Source of the DNA: Gemmatimonadota bacterium
GTDB lineage: Bacteria > Latescibacterota > UBA2968 > UBA8231
DNA: 9,937 nt
NCBI GenBank assembly: GCA_002712305.1
Contig: PATE01000007.1
Location: 22,507-32,443 of the forward strand
Direction: 5' to 3'
Shown here: positions 6,278 to 9,937 of the stretch, in pieces
Layout: each line of letters starts with the position of its first letter
Numbering within the stretch: position 1 is the stretch's first letter
Notes under the pieces: generated by a model
The model's database searches: none
Seen by the model: only the letters and a program-made list of their open reading frames with translations
What the model was told of the DNA's origin: nothing
Made by a program: the position numbers and the translations under genes

Positions 6278-7501
6278 ATGTCTTCTCCTTCACCTGTGGT
6301 CGTTCTCGATATCGGCGCGTCGAAGATTCAGTGCCTTGTTGGCGAATCTGAGACAACCGGTGATCTGAAAATCCTTGGCGTCGGCGAGTCAGTCTGCCGC
6401 GGCATCCGTCGCAGTGCGGTGATCGACATGCCAAAGGTCGTGGAATCGATTCGTGCTGCCGTCGGCGAGGCCGAGCGTGCGGCAGGTCTGCGCATTACGG
6501 GTGCCTATGTCGGTATCGCCGGCAGCGACGTGAGCGCTCACACCAGTCGAAGTGCTGTTGCCATTTCCGGCACGTCGGAGCCCATCGACGAGCGCGATGT
6601 GCAAAGGGCTCTCGCCGCCGCTGAGCAAGCTGCTCCGCCGGCGGACGCGCTTGTGCTGCATCGTTTTGTGCAGAGTTATGCGGTCGATGGTGAACCCGTG
6701 CAGAATCCCCTCTGGCTTCACGGTCACAAGCTCGAAGTACAGACGCTGAGCGCCACTGCGTCGAACCACGCCTGCACCACACTCCAGCGTGCTGCCGAAG
6801 AAGCAGGTGTCGGCATTGCCGGTTTCTTCATCGAGAGTGTAGCCACCGCTTCTGCCCTGCTCAGCACCGATGAGCGCGAAATGGGTGTCGGTGTCGTCGA
6901 TCTGGGTGCAGGAACGACGGATCTGGCCCTGTTCCATGGAAGTCTTCGCCACATGGCCGAGATTCCCTTCGCCGGGCAGGATATCACCCGAGACCTGTCG
7001 CTGGTACTGAACATATCACCGCGCGAAGCCGAACAACTGAAGTGTGAGCATGGTGGAGTCTGCATGGGTGCCGACGACGAGGGAGACGAGACGGTCACCT
7101 TCAATACGACGTCAGGTCGATCCCATACCATCCTGCGCCAGCAGGTGGACGAGATCATCGAGGCACGACAGCAGGAAATCTTCGAATTCCTATGTGAAGA
7201 GATCGAGCGCAGTGGTTACGGCCATCTGTTGGCGGCGGGGCTCATATTTACCGGCGGCGGAGCTCTACTGCGCAATGTTGACCAACTGGGTGAGGAAGTG
7301 CTGGGCCTGCCCGTTCGTCTGGGCGTCGCCACAGATGTGGTTGCGGTGGAACCGGTTCAGGACCCGCGTTTTGCCACTTCCATCGGTCTGCTGCGTTTCG
7401 CCACCGAGACGCCTGCCGAGTTTGGGGCACCCACCCTCGATGCAGGTCCGCAACGCTCAGGGATCATGGAGCGCGTCGTTCGGCTCTTCAGCTTTCTGTA
7501 A
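6278..7501 (+). CDS. ftsA: Cell division protein FtsA
   Basis: FtsA is the actin-like ATPase that tethers FtsZ filaments to the inner membrane at the division site. The 407-residue protein starts with VVVLDIGASKIQCLVGE (first phosphate loop, Asp11) and contains the FtsA-specific 1C subdomain at about 75-165, with ISGTSEPIDERDVQRAL, LHRFVQSYAVDG and HGHKLEVQTLSA. The second phosphate motif VVDLGAGTTDLALF, the IPFAGQDITRDLS segment, PREAEQLK and the adenosine motif FTGGGALL follow. It ends MERVVRLFSFL, the amphipathic membrane-targeting helix. I prefer ATG 6278, which puts nine or ten residues before the DIG motif as in relatives; ATG 6254, eight codons upstream, is the alternative, and neither has a strong ribosome site. 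ftsQ and ftsZ are not adjacent: a receiver gene lies upstream and a tRNA downstream. It appears intact. Confidence 0.93.
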   Translation: MSSPSPVVVLDIGASKIQCLVGESETTGDLKILGVGESVCRGIRRSAVIDMPKVVESIRAAVGEAERAAGLRITGAYVGIAGSDVSAHTSRSAVAISGTSEPIDERDVQRALAAAEQAAPPADALVLHRFVQSYAVDGEPVQNPLWLHGHKLEVQTLSATASNHACTTLQRAAEEAGVGIAGFFIESVATASALLSTDEREMGVGVVDLGAGTTDLALFHGSLRHMAEIPFAGQDITRDLSLVLNISPREAEQLKCEHGGVCMGADDEGDETVTFNTTSGRSHTILRQQVDEIIEARQQEIFEFLCEEIERSGYGHLLAAGLIFTGGGALLRNVDQLGEEVLGLPVRLGVATDVVAVEPVQDPRFATSIGLLRFATETPAEFGAPTLDAGPQRSGIMERVVRLFSFL

Positions 7502-7545
7502 GCGACTGTGCCCGCTGTCCGCCCCTGCGAGACGGTGCCGTTGCG

Positions 7546-7574
7546 TTGACGCTTTCAGACGGCAGGGGTATATT
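7546..7574 (+). promoter_or_regulatory. Sigma70-type promoter of tRNA-Thr
   Basis: TTGACG (7546-7551) and TATATT (7569-7574) are spaced by exactly 17 bases, placing initiation near 7581 and the mature tRNA 25 bases later. The close agreement with consensus and the stable RNA downstream make this the best promoter in the window. Confidence 0.8.
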
Positions 7575-7605
7575 GGCCGGTCTGTTTCAGCAGGCATCCG
7601 ACGAC

Positions 7606-7681
7606 GCCACCCTAGCTCAGTTGGTAGAGCAACTCACTCGTAATGAGTAGGTCGCCGGTTCGACTCCGGCGGGTGGCTCCA
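7606..7681 (+). tRNA. tRNA-Thr (anticodon CGT)
   Basis: Complete 76-base cloverleaf with encoded CCA. The acceptor stem GCCACCC (7606-7612) pairs with GGGTGGC (7671-7677). The D stem is GCTC/GAGC (7615-7618, 7627-7630) and the anticodon stem ACTCA/TGAGT (7632-7636, 7644-7648). The loop CTCGTAA carries anticodon CGT at 7639-7641, which reads the threonine codon ACG. The T stem GCCGG/CCGGC (7654-7658, 7666-7670) encloses TTCGACT. The discriminator is T and CCA is at 7679-7681. All stems are fully paired. Confidence 0.99.
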
Positions 7682-7689
7682 GTAAAAAC

Positions 7690-7734
7690 AAGGGGTTACG
7701 AGATTTTCGTGAATCTCGTAACCCCTTTCTTCTT
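7690..7734 (+). terminator. Strong intrinsic terminator after tRNA-Thr
   Basis: A perfect 16-bp stem (7690-7705 with 7712-7727), starting AAGGGGTTACGAG, encloses a 6-base loop, TTCGTG. It is followed by the pyrimidine-rich tail TTCTTCTT. It starts nine bases after the CCA end. An A-rich stretch, AAAAACAA, precedes the stem, so it could also work on the opposite strand. Confidence 0.88.
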
Positions 7735-7806
7735 AGCGTTTCGTCCATTTCTCGTCCACTTAACTGGGAGTGAGGCTTTTCCCGATGAGTTTCACTCGAT
7801 TCGCAT

Positions 7807-7827
7807 AAGTACCTCATGACGGTACTT
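7807..7827 (+). promoter_or_regulatory. Dyad AAGTACC-N7-GGTACTT before the transporter start
   Basis: Perfect 7-bp inverted repeat with a 7-base centre that contains TCATGA, ending only three bases before the GGAG ribosome site (7831-7834) of the transporter gene. It could be an operator or a leader hairpin affecting translation. I see no clear -35/-10 pair in 7735-7841. Confidence 0.45.
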
Positions 7828-7841
7828 CGTGGAGAAATTTG

Positions 7842-9524
7842 ATGCACTTGGATTTGGTTGCCATGTTACGAGAGAATATGGAAATGGCCCTTTTCGTCAT
7901 CATTGGCGTGGGCTATCTAATTGGCCGGATAGGAGGTTGGGGTGTGCAACTTGGATCCTCGATTGGGGTTCTTTTTGCTGCGTTGTATTTCGGCCATTTA
8001 GGCTTCACAATGTCACCGCTGGTTGGAACTGTGGGCTTTGTGTTTTTCATCTATTCTGTCGGTTATCAGGCAGGGCCACATTTTTTCCACACGTTTCGAG
8101 AAGACGGAGTTCGTTATATCCAAATTGGAATGGTGATTGCCCTTACTGCGTTCGGAACAACATTACTTGGCTCCAAGGTATTTTCCTTGGACCAGGGATA
8201 TTCGGCAGGAGTTATGGCAGGTGGATTGACTTCCACTCCTACTTTGGCTGCAGCTCAAACGGCAGTCGCCTCGGGAATGGCGAATATAGATGATGGGATG
8301 ACCGTAGAAGAAGTCGATGGAAACATAGCGGTAGGTTATGCTGTAACCTATGTATTTGGGTTAATTGGACTCATTCTTTTCCTTCAATTTGTTCCGCGAT
8401 TTCTTGGATTCGATCTTCATCAAGAGTCGCTTTCCTTTGCCGAGAGTATGAAAACGGTGTCAAAGGATGCGGATGATGAATTGGGATTGGGAATCAAGGG
8501 CGAGCCCAGTATTCGGACGTATGAGGTCACCAAAGCCGACGCTATCGGAAAAAGTCTCTTGGACCTCAAGTTTCTCCAGACAACAGGCGCCGTTATTGCA
8601 AGATTGCGTAGAGGTTCGGAAGAGGTCAGTCTTGGAGATCAAACTGTTCTAAGAGAGGGTGATAAGGCATTAGTTTTAGGATACAATGAAAATCATGTAA
8701 AATCGGGCAACATCCTTGGCGTTGAGGTGACCGACGACGTTTTAGATCGGACTCCTTTCAGAACACACAGGGTTGTGGTAAGCAATGAGAACGCTGCGAA
8801 TAAGACACTTCGTGAAATTGGAGTAACAAACAGCTTTGCCTGTGTCACACATAGTGTGAACCGTGGTGGTGTCTATCTTCCCGTCTCTCTCGATATGACA
8901 ATTGAGAGAGGGGATCAACTCACGGTATCGGGCCCTCAGGAAAACCTTGATCGTCTAGTTCCGCATCTAGGACAGAAGGAACCACCGGTCCACGAAACAG
9001 ATCTGTTAACATTTGCTTTCGGTATCGTAGCTGGCTTGTTCGTGGGAAAAATGACGGTGGATGTCGGCATTCCATTAGGTATCGGATCCGCCGGAGGCCT
9101 CCTGGTCGCTGGATTGATAGTAGGCTGGGCACGCGGAATAAATCCTATGTTTGGAAGAGTTCCCGCCGCAGCTCGTTTCATCCTTATGGAGTTGGGCCTA
9201 CTGCTATTCCTGGCGGGCGTTGGACTCCGTGCCGGTTCGGGGCTTGTGGAAGGCATAGTCTCTGCCGGCCCGGCACTTTTTGTTTGCGGAGTATTTGTCA
9301 CCCTTGTGCCTGCCACAGCTGGAGTTCTCTACGGGAAGTATGTACTGAAAATGAACCCCGCGGTACTACTGGGCGCTATGTGTGGAGGTCTCACGAGCAC
9401 TCCGGCACTGGGAGTGATCACAAAACAGGCCAGGAGTGATATTCCAGCAATGGGTTATGTCGGTGTATATGCATTCGCCAACATCATTTTGACTGTAGCC
9501 GGTCAACTAATCATGATGGTGTAA
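7842..9524 (+). CDS. AspT/YidE-family transporter (aspartate:alanine exchanger superfamily)
   Basis: A 560-residue inner-membrane transporter with the two-fold architecture of the AAE family. A first membrane half (about 12-190) carries GGLTSTPTL at 127-135, two central cytosolic TrkA-C (RCK-C) domains lie at about 222-300 and 305-380, and a second membrane half (about 388-560) carries the matching GGLTSTPAL at 515-523. The paired GGLTSTP motifs are the family hallmark. AspT exchanges aspartate for alanine; YidE-like members have unknown substrates, so I do not assign one. The central domains suggest gating by a small ligand, as is known for RCK domains. The start is ATG 7842, eight bases after GGAG; TTG 7839 in front of it is less likely. 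Codon use is clearly more AT-rich than in eno, ssb and ftsA (for example many GGA, TTA and ATA codons), suggesting acquisition. It is intact and monocistronic. Confidence 0.92.
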   Translation: MHLDLVAMLRENMEMALFVIIGVGYLIGRIGGWGVQLGSSIGVLFAALYFGHLGFTMSPLVGTVGFVFFIYSVGYQAGPHFFHTFREDGVRYIQIGMVIALTAFGTTLLGSKVFSLDQGYSAGVMAGGLTSTPTLAAAQTAVASGMANIDDGMTVEEVDGNIAVGYAVTYVFGLIGLILFLQFVPRFLGFDLHQESLSFAESMKTVSKDADDELGLGIKGEPSIRTYEVTKADAIGKSLLDLKFLQTTGAVIARLRRGSEEVSLGDQTVLREGDKALVLGYNENHVKSGNILGVEVTDDVLDRTPFRTHRVVVSNENAANKTLREIGVTNSFACVTHSVNRGGVYLPVSLDMTIERGDQLTVSGPQENLDRLVPHLGQKEPPVHETDLLTFAFGIVAGLFVGKMTVDVGIPLGIGSAGGLLVAGLIVGWARGINPMFGRVPAAARFILMELGLLLFLAGVGLRAGSGLVEGIVSAGPALFVCGVFVTLVPATAGVLYGKYVLKMNPAVLLGAMCGGLTSTPALGVITKQARSDIPAMGYVGVYAFANIILTVAGQLIMMV

Positions 9525-9536
9525 GGCCATGCCTTA
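9522..9536. other. Short palindromic hairpin at the transporter stop codon
   Basis: TAAGGC (9522-9527) and GCCTTA (9531-9536) form a 6-bp stem with a 3-base loop that includes the TAA stop. No T-run follows, so it is at most a weak transcript-end structure. Confidence 0.3.
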
Positions 9537-9937
9537 GCCGCACCTCACGCTGGGCAGGCCGCGAAAGTCTCGTCCACTCGACATCAGGTGACTAGATATC
9601 GATGCCGTGTCGGTCGACCTTCTCGCGGATTCCATTCCGCTGATCGAGAGCGACTTGACCTCAAAGGGAGCAATCTACCGGGCCCTGCACCTCCCCACGC
9701 CATAACCGGGCAAAGCGTAAGAGCGTGTTCCCGTGCTCTTGCGAGGTCTATTCCGCGAAATCGATGAAGGTGGGAAAGTGGTCGGTGGTACCCGAGTTCA
9801 CCGCCTTACAGAGGTGACCGTTGGCGTTTGGAGCAGGGATTACCGGGATCCGGGGCGGATAGGCGCGATTATGGTGAGTCTGGTGCCTGCCTGGCAAGCA
9901 GAATGTGACGCACGTCGCCAGTCGATGGCCCTTGGGC
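9537..9937. other. GC-rich region without a confident gene; possible decayed or partial CDS
   Basis: Composition returns to the GC-rich level of the older part of the window. On the plus strand one reading frame is open from 9592 to a TAA at 9703, meets a second TAA at 9718, then is open from 9721 to the window edge. Both open parts, 37 and 72 codons, translate to non-repetitive sequence with hydrophobic and charged residues in protein-like proportions, for example LLRGLFREIDEGGKVVGGTR in the second. A partial gene beginning at GTG 9733, GTG 9778 or ATG 9871 is possible but none has a strong ribosome site. On the minus strand a frame is open from 9937 to a TAG at 9748, rich in Pro, His, Arg and Thr, which looks like antisense. 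I recognise no family on either strand. AAGAGC (9719-9724) and GCTCTT (9735-9740) form a weak hairpin. Confidence 0.3.

Noticed and set aside
6061-6351. 96-codon plus-strand open frame in the ftsA leader
   Set aside because: It begins inside the tandem repeat, has Ser/Pro/Arg-rich low-information sequence, and overlaps ftsA out of frame.
7617-7847. 76-codon minus-strand open frame containing GVEPATYSLRVSCSTN
   Set aside because: It is the antisense translation of the tRNA-Thr and its terminator, a well-known annotation artefact.
7750-9578. 11-base direct repeat TCTCGTCCACT at 7750-7760 and 9568-9578 flanking the islet
   Set aside because: The positions are suggestive of attachment or target duplication, but an 11-base match between two places in 10 kb is expected by chance, and neither copy matches the tRNA end.
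9595-9720. Minus-strand frames with FEVKSLSI and IREKVDRHGIDI, resembling the C-terminus of an MscS-type channel
   Set aside because: The two pieces are in different frames, lack the usual IPFP ending because of a stop, and have no supporting upstream domain; the similarity is too short.

Overview
The window looks like chromosomal DNA from a GC-rich, Gram-negative, free-living bacterium. Housekeeping genes (enolase, single-strand DNA-binding protein, FtsA, tRNA-Thr) sit among lineage-specific genes: a signal-peptide-bearing probable outer-membrane barrel, an antiporter-like membrane protein, and stand-alone signalling domains. I cannot place the phylum from sequence alone. A Gram-negative cell plan with FtsA is consistent with the FCB/Krumholzibacteria/Eisenbacteria-type lineages, but that is only a guess.

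Layout. (1) 1-309 (+): the 3' end of enolase. (2) 341-3114 (-): a three-gene minus-strand run in the order ssb (3114-2614), a zinc-dependent phospholipase C-like protein (2544-1675, TTG start), and a polytopic antiporter-like membrane protein (1678-341). The last two overlap by the 4 bases ATGA, so they are probably translationally coupled. (3) 3115-3410: the divergent upstream region, with a GTGACC-N2-GGTCAC dyad and two mutually exclusive hairpins. (4) 3411-4773 (+): a small acidic protein followed after 1 base by a secreted probable outer-membrane beta-barrel. (5) 4821-5939: a divergent pair of one-domain signalling genes, a stand-alone cyclic-nucleotide-binding protein (-) and a CheY-like receiver (+). 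Both are frameshifted, with three shifts in about 0.8 kb, so the pair is either decaying or locally mis-sequenced. (6) 5940-7501: a long leader with a good sigma70-type promoter, a 13-bp tandem repeat and dyads, then ftsA without ftsZ beside it. (7) 7546-7734: promoter, tRNA-Thr(CGT) and a very strong intrinsic terminator. (8) 7735-9536: a visibly more AT-rich segment carrying one AspT/YidE-family (aspartate:alanine exchanger superfamily) transporter; its composition and position behind a tRNA suggest horizontal acquisition. (9) 9537-9937: GC-rich DNA with no confident gene, perhaps a decayed or partial coding region.

Functional links. Enolase, ssb and ftsA are unrelated housekeeping functions. 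The coupled PLC-like/antiporter-like pair and the coupled acidic protein/barrel pair are the two operon-like units whose functions cannot be named from family knowledge. The receiver and cyclic-nucleotide sensor share one divergent control region with two dyads and have no output domains of their own, so they would have to act through partner proteins. I found no CRISPR array, complete insertion sequence, phage module or recognisable defence system.
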